This document shows, one piece after another, positions 23,966 to 32,418 of a DNA stretch of 64,000 nt. Position 1 is the stretch's first letter; every line of letters starts with the position of its first letter. Below the pieces are notes generated by a model. It was not told where the DNA came from and ran no database searches. It was given only the letters and a program-made list of their open reading frames with translations. Location of the stretch: NCBI RefSeq assembly GCF_008370325.1, contig NZ_VNIP01000004.1, positions 310,001 to 374,000 on the forward strand, read 5' to 3'. The position numbers and the translations under genes are program-made. Source of the stretch: Martinezella tropici (GTDB lineage: Bacteria; Pseudomonadota; Alphaproteobacteria; Rhizobiales; Rhizobiaceae).

Positions 23966-24736
23966 CTATTTTTCCTCGGTGAGCCAACCGAGGATATTCT
24001 TCCAAAGGCGCCCGTAGCCCTCCCATTCGCAGAAGGCGGGCGAGAGCCAATGGGGACCGATGTCCGAGGTCCAGGCAGCTGTCCGGCCCTTGCCGAAGCG
24101 GCCGGTCACCAGGAGCGGATGTCCGCCCTGATCATCGGGTAGGCTAGCGATCACTTCAACATCGTCGCGCTTGCGCACCTCGACTTCGTTGACACCGAGA
24201 AGCAAAGGCCATACTTTTGGCATGCCGGCGACGGTCGCGTGATCGGATTTGACGATGACCGGCGTCGTTCCCTCAGGAATTTCGACGCGGTCGTCATAGG
24301 GCAGGCACGTCACCGGCAGCACGTCCTCGACGGCGGTACGGCGCCAGCGGGCTTTGCCGTCGATCCCCTGGAAGGAAAAATAGCCACCGACCATCAACAG
24401 GCCGCCACCTTTCTCCACCCAGGCCTTGAGCAGTTTCAGCCGGTTCGGGACGGTCTTCGAATGCAGCCAGACCGCCGGCGGAAGGAGCAGCGAATTGGCG
24501 CCGATATCGGAAAGGATGATCGCGTCATAGGCGTCCAGCCCGGCCATGTCGAAAGGCAGTTGTTCGACCGCTTCATGGGCCGGCATATAGGTGAGTTCAT
24601 ACTCGCTGCCGGCGAGCGCTTTTACGAGCGGCTCTGCGCCGAGGTGGAAGGTGACGCTTCCAAACTGATCGAAGCCCTTATAATGCGTGGCGGAGCTGAC
24701 CCAGCTTTCGCCGACGAGAAGAACCTTCTTTGTCAT
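23966..24736 (-). CDS. class I glutamine amidotransferase-like protein (putative, no visible nucleophile)
   Basis: 256 residues of the uncharacterised GATase1-like family (PF07090 type). The N terminus KKVLLVGESWVSSATHYKGFDQFG is typical. At the nucleophile-elbow position the text reads GGGLLMVGGYFSFQG without a cysteine, so amidotransferase activity is doubtful. It is the last gene of the LacI-led operon, 18 bases after the phosphotriesterase-family gene. Role unknown; homologues often travel with sugar ABC transporters. Confidence 0.75.
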   Translation of the reverse strand: MTKKVLLVGESWVSSATHYKGFDQFGSVTFHLGAEPLVKALAGSEYELTYMPAHEAVEQLPFDMAGLDAYDAIILSDIGANSLLLPPAVWLHSKTVPNRLKLLKAWVEKGGGLLMVGGYFSFQGIDGKARWRRTAVEDVLPVTCLPYDDRVEIPEGTTPVIVKSDHATVAGMPKVWPLLLGVNEVEVRKRDDVEVIASLPDDQGGHPLLVTGRFGKGRTAAWTSDIGPHWLSPAFCEWEGYGRLWKNILGWLTEEK

Positions 24737-24754
24737 GATGTTTCCATTTCTTTT

Positions 24755-25831
24755 TTATGGCGTTGTGTCGGCCTCGAAGACCGACCTCGGATTGGCGCGC
24801 ATTAAGATATCGAGCGTTGCATCGTCCAATCCATGGCGCTTCAGGCGCGGCAGGAAGTGGCGCAGGACATAGGCGTAGCCGTTGCCCCCGTAATGCTTGA
24901 GCATCATCTTCAGGAAGACGTCGTGGGAGAGCAGAAGCCGATCCTTGTGTCCCATCTCGACGAGCTTGACGAGCGCGCGGGCCGCCTCCTCGTCGCTTGG
25001 GCATTGCACCTGCTGGTCGGCATAAAAGAAATCCATACCGATCATGTCATATTCGAGGAAGGCGCCGCGGGCAGCCAACTCCGATTGATAGGTGAGATCG
25101 TCATGCGACGGGTTCATGTGGCACAGCACCGTATGCCTGAGATCGGCGCCCTCGGATGCCACGATGTCGAGAACCTTGTGGCCGAGGCGATACCAGCCCG
25201 GAAGGTGGACCATCAGAGGCAGGCCGGTGCGCACATGTGCTTGCGCCGCGCCCCGCAGCGATTTTTCCTCCGCAGCCGTGAAATCGGACGAGACGCCGAT
25301 CTCGCCGATGAGGCCGATCTTCACGTCGGTGCCATCCGCGCCGACCATTGCCTCCGACACGATCTCATCGGCGATCTGAGCCGCTGACATATCGGCAACC
25401 CTCGCCGGATGCGACGAGCCGAGATAAAAGCCGGCCCCCATGACGATGTTCAGTCCCGTCGTCTTGGAAATCCGCCGCAGAGCGAGAGGATCGCGGCCGA
25501 TGCCCTGACACGTCGGCTCGACGACCGTCCGGCCGCCGACCCCGGCAAAATCCCTGAGCTCTGTCACGGCGAGCTGTTCGTCATCCAGCGTGATGTTGTG
25601 CTTGTTGACGAACGGATCCTGTCGCAGCTCGCCAAGGATCTCCATGCACACGAAGCTCTCGGCAAGGTATTGGCGTTCAGGCGTCTTCGGCGCGTGCCAC
25701 CAGCAGCGGCAATCGTTGAGGATATGCTCGTGCATCAGGGTGATGCCGATGTCGGAGACCGGAACCAGCCCCGAGACGGTCATCACATGTCCGGACCGGA
25801 TGTGACCGGGTGAAAGCTCATCCGTTGCCAT
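24755..25831 (-). CDS. phosphotriesterase-family metal-dependent hydrolase (Php/lactonase-like)
   Basis: 358 residues, amidohydrolase-type barrel. Metal ligands can be placed: ITLMHEHILND (HxH) near residue 33, GLIGEIG with a bridging Glu near residue 176, MVHLPGW, VLCHMNPSH, and the final Asp in LLSHDVFLK. The bridging residue is Glu rather than carboxylated Lys, as in the Php-like branch. Studied relatives hydrolyse sugar lactones or phosphorylated lactones, which suits a sugar operon, but the reaction here is inferred. The start ATG at 25831 overlaps the permease stop by one base. Confidence 0.85.
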   Translation of the reverse strand: MATDELSPGHIRSGHVMTVSGLVPVSDIGITLMHEHILNDCRCWWHAPKTPERQYLAESFVCMEILGELRQDPFVNKHNITLDDEQLAVTELRDFAGVGGRTVVEPTCQGIGRDPLALRRISKTTGLNIVMGAGFYLGSSHPARVADMSAAQIADEIVSEAMVGADGTDVKIGLIGEIGVSSDFTAAEEKSLRGAAQAHVRTGLPLMVHLPGWYRLGHKVLDIVASEGADLRHTVLCHMNPSHDDLTYQSELAARGAFLEYDMIGMDFFYADQQVQCPSDEEAARALVKLVEMGHKDRLLLSHDVFLKMMLKHYGGNGYAYVLRHFLPRLKRHGLDDATLDILMRANPRSVFEADTTP

Positions 25832-26835
25832 CAGTTCTTCCTCCTGCCTGCCAGTCGGAAATTGGTGGTGAAGATGCGCGTGTTCAGCCAAATGGCGACA
25901 AGGATGATCGCCCCGGTGACGATCTGGGTGAAGAAGGGCGAGATGTGCATCAGGATCAGGCCGTTGCCGATGACGGCGATGGTCATGGTGCCGAGAACCG
26001 TGCCGATCATCGTGCCCCGCCCGCCCATCAGCGATGTGCCGCCAAGCACGACGGCGGCAATCACCTGAAGTTCGAAGCCGACTGCCGCATTCGATGACCC
26101 CGAGCCAAGGCGCGCGGCAATCAAAAGCCCCGCCAGTGCCGATGCGACCCCTGACACCAGATAGACCGAAGCGACGATCCACTTGGCCGGCATGCCGACG
26201 CGGCGGGCCGCTTCCATGTTCGATCCTACCGCCACGATCTGGCGCCCGTATTTCGTTGAGGCCATGACGACATAGCCGGCGATCGCGATCAGGATTGCGA
26301 TCAGGGCCGGAACGGGAAAGCCGGCCAGTTCGCCGCGTCCCATGTAGAAGAAGCCCGGTTCGTCGTTGATCGGAATGGAATAGCCCTGGGTCAGATAGAG
26401 AGCGACGCCGCGCAGGATGGAGAGACCGGCCAGGGTGACGATGAAGGCGGGAATATTCTGGTAGGCGATGAACCAGCCCTGCAGCAGGCCGACGATGCCG
26501 CCGAAGGCGAGCATGCCGATCGATACGACTGGCCAGGGTATGCCCGTCGCCAGCGTGATGGCGGCGACGGCATTGATGAGAGCCAGCATGGAGCCGACGG
26601 AAAGGTCGATCCCGCCTGTGACGATGACCAGCGTCATGGCGATCGCGACGACAAGGATGGGAGCCGCTTGGCGCACGACGTTGAGAATATTGCCCATCGT
26701 CATGAAGGTCGTCGTCGTCAGCGAGAAGAAAACGAGGCATGCCAGGAAGAAGAAGGCGATCGACAGGACCTGAGCGTTCTCACTCAGAAAATCTGATATC
26801 GGTGAGCCCTTGCTGCGTTCGGTGTAGACGGTCAA
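25831..26835 (-). CDS. ribose-type ABC transporter permease (RbsC family)
   Basis: 334 residues, 8-10 membrane helices. The family motif VTGGIDLSVGSMLALINAVAA is near residue 72, and the conserved AAVVLGGTSLMGGRGTMIGTVLG near residue 260. It forms the channel with a single-domain ATPase, whose stop overlaps this start by 4 bases. Substrates of this family are pentoses, hexoses, polyols and nucleosides. Confidence 0.93.
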   Translation of the reverse strand: MTVYTERSKGSPISDFLSENAQVLSIAFFFLACLVFFSLTTTTFMTMGNILNVVRQAAPILVVAIAMTLVIVTGGIDLSVGSMLALINAVAAITLATGIPWPVVSIGMLAFGGIVGLLQGWFIAYQNIPAFIVTLAGLSILRGVALYLTQGYSIPINDEPGFFYMGRGELAGFPVPALIAILIAIAGYVVMASTKYGRQIVAVGSNMEAARRVGMPAKWIVASVYLVSGVASALAGLLIAARLGSGSSNAAVGFELQVIAAVVLGGTSLMGGRGTMIGTVLGTMTIAVIGNGLILMHISPFFTQIVTGAIILVAIWLNTRIFTTNFRLAGRRKN

Positions 26836-27641
26836 TGTCTTTCTCCCCCAACGATGAGCTTGACGAGATCCTCAAGATTGGTCTTGCCGATATCGCGCTC
26901 CGCGACCTTGACGCCTTCGTACATGACGGCGATCCGGTCGCAGACCCTGAACAGATCCTGAAGGCGGTGAGTGATGAGGACGACGGATACGCCGGTCGCC
27001 TTGACCCGATTGATGAGCGAGAGAACGGCTTCGACCTCGGCGACCGCGAGAGCCGATGTCGGTTCGTCCATGATCAGCACTTTAGGGCTGAACGAGGCCG
27101 CCCGCGCGATCGCGATCGCCTGGCGCTGGCCGCCGGACAGCTTCTCGACCTTGGCCGACAGGCGCGGAATGCGGATCTCGAGCGCATCCAGCATCTTGCG
27201 GGCCTCGGCCAGCATTTTCTGGCGGTCGAGGAAGGGGCCTTTGGTGATTTCGCGCCCAAGGAAAAGATTGCCGACGACATCGACGTGATCGCAGAGGCTC
27301 AGATCCTGGAAGACCATTTCGATGTGCCGGTCGCGCGCATCGGCGGGTCCGGAGAATTTGACCTCCTGGCCGTTCAGCGAAATGGTTCCGTCATCCGGCA
27401 GGTAGGTGCCGGAGATGATCTTGGTGAGCGTCGACTTCCCGGCGGCGTTGTCGCCGACGAGGCCGAGGCACTCTCCGGGAAAGAGGTCGAGATCGACGCC
27501 GCGCAGCGCCTCATGCGAACCGAAGGTCTTGCGGATGCCGCGCAGCGATACGGCCGGCGTCACAGCCGGCGAGCCGGAGGAATGCCGGGAGGCTTGCGCC
27601 TCCCCGGCTCCGGCATGAACAGGCCGGTTCTCCCTAATCAT
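26832..27641 (-). CDS. ribose-type ABC transporter ATP-binding protein, single nucleotide-binding domain
   Basis: 269 residues. Walker A GDNAAGKSTLTK is near residue 58 (Ala in place of Gly, common in this group), the signature KLSGGQRQAIAIARA near residue 165, and Walker B VLIMDEPTSAL. RbsA proteins normally fuse two such domains (~500 residues). This is the shorter FrcA-like form, so the active transporter uses a homodimer of ATPases. It overlaps the binding-protein gene by 4 bases. Confidence 0.93.
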   Translation of the reverse strand: MIRENRPVHAGAGEAQASRHSSGSPAVTPAVSLRGIRKTFGSHEALRGVDLDLFPGECLGLVGDNAAGKSTLTKIISGTYLPDDGTISLNGQEVKFSGPADARDRHIEMVFQDLSLCDHVDVVGNLFLGREITKGPFLDRQKMLAEARKMLDALEIRIPRLSAKVEKLSGGQRQAIAIARAASFSPKVLIMDEPTSALAVAEVEAVLSLINRVKATGVSVVLITHRLQDLFRVCDRIAVMYEGVKVAERDIGKTNLEDLVKLIVGGERH

Positions 27642-28588
27642 TTGAAGACGGCCCGGTATGGATCGACGTTCTGCTTCGTCACGATCGTAATCGGTACGGA
27701 GATGCTCTTTTCGACGCTCTGGCCGGCGGTCAGCTTCGCCAAGGCTTCGACGGCGGCCTTGCCCTCGCCTGCCGGGTCTTGCTGGACGACGGCGACGACA
27801 TAGCCTTGATCGAGGCCTGCGATCGCCTGCGCGGTCAGATCCCAGCCGAAGACCTTGATGCTGTCCTGCTTGCTCTGGCTCTGAACGGCGGCGATCGCGC
27901 CGAGCAGGGCCGGCTCGCCGGTGGCGTAGATCGCCGTCATGTCCGGATTGCCGGTGATGAGATTTTCGGCGGCGGCAAGAGCGTTGTCCTGGATATTCTG
28001 GCCATCGACAATGCCGGCCGTCTCGATGCTGCCGCCCTTGATCGCGTCTTCGAAACCTTTCTGGCGGAGGTTCTGGATATAGGAGTTCAGGGCGCCGACG
28101 ATGCCGACCTTTGCCTTGCCACCTGCATTCTTCTTCACGTAGTCGAGGAAATAGGCACCGATATCGGCGCCGGCCTTGCCGTTATCGACGCCGATCTGCG
28201 ATTTCTGCGGGCCTTCCGGCAGGATCGCATCGATAGCGACGACCGGAATGCCGGCATCCGAAGCCTGTTTGACGGCCGGCATGATGCCGTTGACGTCGAT
28301 GGCAACGACGATAAGGCCATCGACCTTCTGCTGGACATAGGTCTCGATAGCGCTGTTCTGCGCAGCAGCATCGTTGTTGGCGTTGAAGATGACGAGTTTG
28401 TCGCCCGAGGCATCAGCGGCCTTCTGAGCACCTTCATTGATCTGATTGAAGAAAAGGGCCTGCTGGTTGATCTGCACCAGTGCATAGGTCTTGCCGGCGG
28501 CATGCGCCAACGGAGCTGCCAAGGTCACACCCGCTAACGCGGTAAAGGCAAGGGCGAGGTTGAACGCCCGACGTTTGATCTGTTCCAT
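27638..28588 (-). CDS. periplasmic sugar-binding protein (RbsB-like)
   Basis: 316 residues with a Sec signal peptide (basic start, then LALAFTALAGVTLAAPLAHA, cleavage near residue 30). The mature type I binding protein shows FFNQINEGAQKAADASGDKL, the VDGLIVVAIDVNGI hinge strand, PVVAIDAIL and DNGKAGADIGAYF. It delivers the substrate to the RbsC/RbsA-like pair. It is the first structural gene after lacI, 20 bases away. The ligand cannot be read from sequence. Confidence 0.92.
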   Translation of the reverse strand: MEQIKRRAFNLALAFTALAGVTLAAPLAHAAGKTYALVQINQQALFFNQINEGAQKAADASGDKLVIFNANNDAAAQNSAIETYVQQKVDGLIVVAIDVNGIMPAVKQASDAGIPVVAIDAILPEGPQKSQIGVDNGKAGADIGAYFLDYVKKNAGGKAKVGIVGALNSYIQNLRQKGFEDAIKGGSIETAGIVDGQNIQDNALAAAENLITGNPDMTAIYATGEPALLGAIAAVQSQSKQDSIKVFGWDLTAQAIAGLDQGYVVAVVQQDPAGEGKAAVEALAKLTAGQSVEKSISVPITIVTKQNVDPYRAVFK

Positions 28589-28608
28589 GTTCTCATCCTC
28601 TGGTTTCG

Positions 28609-29646
28609 TTACCGTTGCTTGTTATGTGTCGACGGCGGTGCAACGGAATTCCGCACGACGATTTCGACTGGCACGAGTTCCTCGGTGGCGAGCGATTTGC
28701 TTTCCTGCCAGTTTGTCTCGAGAAGAAGGGACAGGGCGCGCTGCCCGATGGCGCGCACCGGCTGCCGGATCGCCGTCAGAGGCGGCGCAAAAAGATGCAA
28801 CGGACTGACATCGTCGAAGCCGATGAGGGACAGGTCATCGGGTATCGAAATCCCCTTCTCCCGCAGGACTTCGATCATGCCGATGGCGATTTCGTCCGAG
28901 CTGGCGAAGATCGCGGTTGCCGGCATGCCCTCTTCCAGGAAGCGCAGCGCCATCTCCCGTCCGCAGGCAATCGTATATTCGCCGCTATAGCGCCGGATCG
29001 AGACGTCGTCGCCGAAGTGCTCCCGTAGGCCCTCGTACAATCCGTTGAAGCGCCGCTGCGTGCTGATCATGGCGTCTGGGCCGCCAACATAAAGCACGTG
29101 GCGATGGCCAAATTCAGCCAGATGACGGCCGGCGAAATAGCCGCCTTGCCGATTGTCACAGAAGAGTTTCGGGACGGTCGCGAGCGGAACGTCCTCGTCG
29201 ACAACGACGACCTTACCCGTTCGATTGATGAGGGCGGCAAGCTCGCCATTATCGGGATGGTTGGTGACGAAGACCAATCCGTCCACGTGATTGTGCTCGA
29301 TCAGTCTGAGGTAGGCGACCTCGCGGCCGGTCCGGTTGAGTGTCGCATAGAGGGATACGGCTAGGCCCCTGTCATTGGCCGCCTCCTCGACGGCCGCCAC
29401 CATGGTTGCGAAGAACGGGTTGGCGATATCGGGCACAACGAGACCGATCGTATCGGAGCGGCCGCGGCTCAGCCGCCGGGCATGCGGGTTCGGCTGATAT
29501 TTGAGGGAGGCGATCGCGTCGTCGATCCGCCGCTTGGTGAGCACGGGCAGGTCCAGGGAGCCGTTCAGCATTCGGGAGACGGTCGTCACCGACACACCGG
29601 CGGCCTTCGCGACATCCTTCAATCCTGGAGTGTGTCCCTTTGCCAT
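28609..29646 (-). CDS. LacI-family transcriptional repressor
   Basis: 345 residues. The LacI DNA-binding head LKDVAKAAGVSVTTVSRMLNG is at residues 8-28, with the hinge helix following (PNPHARRLSRGRS). A periplasmic-binding-protein-like effector domain follows (IGLVVPDIANPFFATMV, then GFDDVSPLHLFAPPLTAIRQP). It is the first gene of the operon and its own promoter carries a perfect LacI-type palindrome, so it probably represses itself and the transport/enzyme genes until the sugar ligand binds. Confidence 0.93.
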   Translation of the reverse strand: MAKGHTPGLKDVAKAAGVSVTTVSRMLNGSLDLPVLTKRRIDDAIASLKYQPNPHARRLSRGRSDTIGLVVPDIANPFFATMVAAVEEAANDRGLAVSLYATLNRTGREVAYLRLIEHNHVDGLVFVTNHPDNGELAALINRTGKVVVVDEDVPLATVPKLFCDNRQGGYFAGRHLAEFGHRHVLYVGGPDAMISTQRRFNGLYEGLREHFGDDVSIRRYSGEYTIACGREMALRFLEEGMPATAIFASSDEIAIGMIEVLREKGISIPDDLSLIGFDDVSPLHLFAPPLTAIRQPVRAIGQRALSLLLETNWQESKSLATEELVPVEIVVRNSVAPPSTHNKQR

Positions 29647-29653
29647 AAGCTTT

Positions 29654-29685
29654 GTAAACCGTTTTAGTAAAGCGCTTTACTAAAA
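29654..29685. promoter_or_regulatory. LacI-family operator, perfect 24-bp palindrome plus a weaker overlapping copy
   Basis: The segment 29662-29685 is an exact palindrome with half-site TTTTAGTAAAGC meeting at a central GC, the hallmark of LacI-family sites. An imperfect copy, GTAAACCGTTTTAG, overlaps it at 29654-29667. Both lie 8-39 bases upstream of the lacI start, where they would block the promoter of the whole operon. Confidence 0.75.
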
Positions 29686-29844
29686 TTCAATGACAATCGC
29701 CAACCTGTCAAGAGGATTCAGAAGGTCCTGCCGGCCGTCGGTCTGCAAAAAACTTTGTGCGGACGTTTTCGGCAGTCTTTTGGAACGCTGCCGATTCGAT
29801 AATACGCCAAATGACGTCGACCGCTTCTCATCCTATTCCAGTGG

Positions 29845-30564
29845 TCACCAGGGGACCGTTCGACCCAGATAGTCCAGATATTGCAGGCCGCGCGTTCCTC
29901 GCTGATCGAGAAGCACGTTCACCAGGCTTGGAATGCTTTCCTCAATCGTCAGCCGCCCGTCCGGGCCGCCCAAATCGGTCTTGACCCAGCCGGGAGCCAT
30001 GAGCAGCAATGCGCGCGCATCGTCCGCATGCCTGGCAGCATAACTGCGCATCAACGTATTGAGCGCCGCCTTGCTGCCGCGATAGACCTCTCGCATGCCG
30101 GTGGTATTGTTGCTGACACTGCCCTGCCCTGACGACATGACGCCGATCAGGCCCGTGGGCGAGACGAGATCCTGCAGGCCTTCGACGGTTCGCATCGGAC
30201 TGAGTGCGTTCGTCACCATGACACGGACGAATTCCTGCGTTGTCACGTCCGCGATCGTTTCCGTCGGAACATTCGTCGTTCCGGCGTTGACGAACAGGAT
30301 GTCGAAGGCTCGCCCGTCGAGACGCGCGCGCAAAGACGCAAGCTGCTCCGGTTCGTTGATGTCGAGTGTCTCGATCGTGACCCGTCCAGCGGAGGCCTCC
30401 ACGAGATCGTGCAGTTTCGTCCGCGATGCCGAGGCCCGCACCGTACCGACGACGGACCAGCCTTTCTTGAAGAATTCCTCGGCCATGGCATGACCGAGCC
30501 CGCGTGAGGCGCCGATGATCAATATGCTGCCAGCGGAGTTGGAAATAGATGATGGCATGCTCAT
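29845..30564 (-). CDS. short-chain dehydrogenase/reductase
   Basis: 239 residues. NAD(P)-binding turn IIGASRGLGHAMAEEF lies at residues 16-31, with NAGTTN near residue 90. The catalytic set is represented by SSG (Ser) and YRGSKAAL, where Tyr and Lys of YxxxK are present near residue 160. The overall pattern resembles the C-factor/sniffer-type classical SDRs. It is divergent from a LysR gene with two palindromes between them, suggesting control by that regulator. Substrate unknown. Confidence 0.85.
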   Translation of the reverse strand: MSMPSSISNSAGSILIIGASRGLGHAMAEEFFKKGWSVVGTVRASASRTKLHDLVEASAGRVTIETLDINEPEQLASLRARLDGRAFDILFVNAGTTNVPTETIADVTTQEFVRVMVTNALSPMRTVEGLQDLVSPTGLIGVMSSGQGSVSNNTTGMREVYRGSKAALNTLMRSYAARHADDARALLLMAPGWVKTDLGGPDGRLTIEESIPSLVNVLLDQRGTRGLQYLDYLGRTVPW

Positions 30565-30627
30565 GCCTCCTCAGTTCGTCTTGCTGTGAGGCGAATATGA
30601 GAGCCCAGTCCGGATTTCGCCAGACGC

Positions 30628-30658
30628 TTGCAATGCAAAGAATAGTTGCGTTCAACGC
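30628..30658. promoter_or_regulatory. two 11-bp palindromes one helical repeat-pair apart
   Basis: TTGCATTGCAA-like TTGCAATGCAA (30628-30638) and GCGTTCAACGC (30648-30658) are each perfect around a single central base, and their centres are 20 bases apart. They lie in the 129-bp gap between the SDR gene and the divergent LysR gene and are good candidates for the LysR binding and activation sites. Confidence 0.45.
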
Positions 30659-30693
30659 TAGTCGTGTCGGCCGATTTAGTCTACCCATTCGGC

Positions 30694-31617
30694 ATGGAAG
30701 AGATCGACCTTAATCTTCTCGTCGCGCTTGACGTCCTGCTGGCCGAAGGGAGCGTGACCGAAGCGGCAAAGCGGCTGGGGCTCAGCCCTTCCGCCATGAG
30801 CCGTACGCTGTCGCGGCTGCGAGCGGTCACAGGCGATCCATTGCTCGTCAGAGCAGGCCGGTCTCTCGTGCCGACACGATTTGCCGAGGCGCTTCAGGAT
30901 CGGGTTCATGCCGTCACCCAGGATGCGCGAGCCATTCTGCGGCCGGCGATAAGCGAGATCGACATTGCCACGCTGGAGACGACGTTCTCGGTGCGCGTGA
31001 GCGAAGCGTTTCTTGAACTCCTGGCGGCGCCTCTCGTCGCCGCGATGACCGAAGCCGCCCCCCATGTCCGCATCCGCTTTGTGCTGAAGCCTGACAAGGA
31101 GCCCCGCATGCTTCGGGAGGGGCTGATCGATCTGGAAATCGGGGTGCTTGGCGTGCCGGCGCCTGAATTGCGGACCCGACTGCTGCTTCGCGATCGACTT
31201 GTGGGGATTGCCCGGGAAGACCACCCCCTCCTGACCGGCGAGGCCTTGACGTCGGAGCGCTACGCGGCCTGCAGCCATGTCGTCGCCTCCAGGAAGGGAG
31301 AATTCGCCGAAGCGGTCGATGAGGCGTTGGCATGGAAAAACCTGAAACGGGACATCCGCGTCGTGGTGCCGGGGTATCCGGATGCGATGAGAATTGCAGC
31401 TTCGACGGATTTCATCGCGGCCATCCCCTTCTCATGTCTCGGCAAGCGCGGGGTGAATGAGCCTCTGGCAGCGCGTGGTGTTCGCAGTTTTGAACTGCCA
31501 TTCGAAACGCCCGAAATACACATCGTTGCCATATGGCATCCGCGTGTCGACGCCGATCCGGCGCACCGATGGCTCCGCGACATCGTCGCGCGGGTATGCC
31601 GAGCGGCCTATCCGTGA
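30694..31617 (+). CDS. LysR-family transcriptional regulator
   Basis: 307 residues from the ATG at 30694 (MEEIDLNLLVALDVLLAEGS), the canonical start for this group; 16 extra codons upstream are not protein-like. The helix-turn-helix is at residues 8-60 (SVTEAAKRLGLSPSAMSRTLSRLR). The effector domain includes LIDLEIGVLG and ALAWKNLKRDI, resembling the NodD/NahR-like branch. It probably controls the divergent SDR gene and perhaps the GST downstream. Confidence 0.9.
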   Translation: MEEIDLNLLVALDVLLAEGSVTEAAKRLGLSPSAMSRTLSRLRAVTGDPLLVRAGRSLVPTRFAEALQDRVHAVTQDARAILRPAISEIDIATLETTFSVRVSEAFLELLAAPLVAAMTEAAPHVRIRFVLKPDKEPRMLREGLIDLEIGVLGVPAPELRTRLLLRDRLVGIAREDHPLLTGEALTSERYAACSHVVASRKGEFAEAVDEALAWKNLKRDIRVVVPGYPDAMRIAASTDFIAAIPFSCLGKRGVNEPLAARGVRSFELPFETPEIHIVAIWHPRVDADPAHRWLRDIVARVCRAAYP

Positions 31618-31751
31618 ATCGATCCAGTCAGCCTTGACGATCCATGGTGGCTTTTGGGGCATTCCCACCCTCGGAAACTATCTCGCAAACCAAGCGTCGG
31701 AATTTTGCTCAGTCAGCCGTCTTTGAGAGAGACAAGCCATGGAGAGCAGCA

Positions 31752-32402
31752 ATGACGATAACGATTACCGCCTTTGAAAAGTCGCCGGATCGCGGCAGGG
31801 GTCTGGCGCGTGACATGCGCGTTCGCTGGGCGCTGGAAGAGGTTGGCGAGCCTTACGAGGTGCGCCTCCTCTCCTTCAAGGCGATGAAGGAGCCTGCGCA
31901 TCTCGCGCTTCATCCTTTCGGGCAGATCCCGACCTATGAAGAGGGTGATCTTGCCTTGTTCGAGTCGGGGTCGATCGTATTCCATATCGCCGAGCGCCAT
32001 ACCGGCCTGTTGCCGGACGATACCAACGCCCGTGCGCGGGCGATCACATGGATGTTCGCCGCTCTCTCCACGGTGGAGCCGCCGATCATCGACCGCGCAA
32101 CCGTGAAAATTCAGGAGCGTGATCAGATCTGGTACGAGCAGCGCCTGTCCATGGTCGATGAGCGCATCCGCCAGCGGCTGACCGAACTTTCCGATCGTCT
32201 CGGTAGCGCCGACTGGCTCGATGACGCGTTCAGCGCCGGCGATCTCATGATGATATCTGTCCTGCTCAGGCTGAAGGATACGGGAATATTGCAGGACTAT
32301 CAGAACCTCTCCGCGTATGTCGCCCGCGGGGAAGCCCGGCCGGCATACAAACGGGCTTTCGAGGCTCAACTCGCAGTCTTCACCGTCGCATCGAACGGCT
32401 GA
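31752..32402 (+). CDS. glutathione S-transferase family protein
   Basis: 216 residues from the ATG at 31752, which has GGAGAG upstream. The thioredoxin-like N-terminal domain has the cis-proline segment FGQIPTYEEG and ESGSIVFHIAER (glutathione Glu-Ser motif) near residues 55-80. The C-terminal helical domain contains the SAGDLMMISVL motif with the conserved N-cap Asp. It lies after LysR in the same direction and converges on tetR. Probable detoxification of an electrophile. Confidence 0.88.
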   Translation: MTITITAFEKSPDRGRGLARDMRVRWALEEVGEPYEVRLLSFKAMKEPAHLALHPFGQIPTYEEGDLALFESGSIVFHIAERHTGLLPDDTNARARAITWMFAALSTVEPPIIDRATVKIQERDQIWYEQRLSMVDERIRQRLTELSDRLGSADWLDDAFSAGDLMMISVLLRLKDTGILQDYQNLSAYVARGEARPAYKRAFEAQLAVFTVASNG

Positions 32403-32418
32403 CCGGGTCCCAGGTCCA

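Noticed and set aside
25832..26740. Long 5' extension of the phosphotriesterase-family frame
   Set aside because: The added 300 codons read through the RbsC-type permease gene in a wrong frame. The ATG at 25831 gives the normal family length and overlaps the permease stop by one base.
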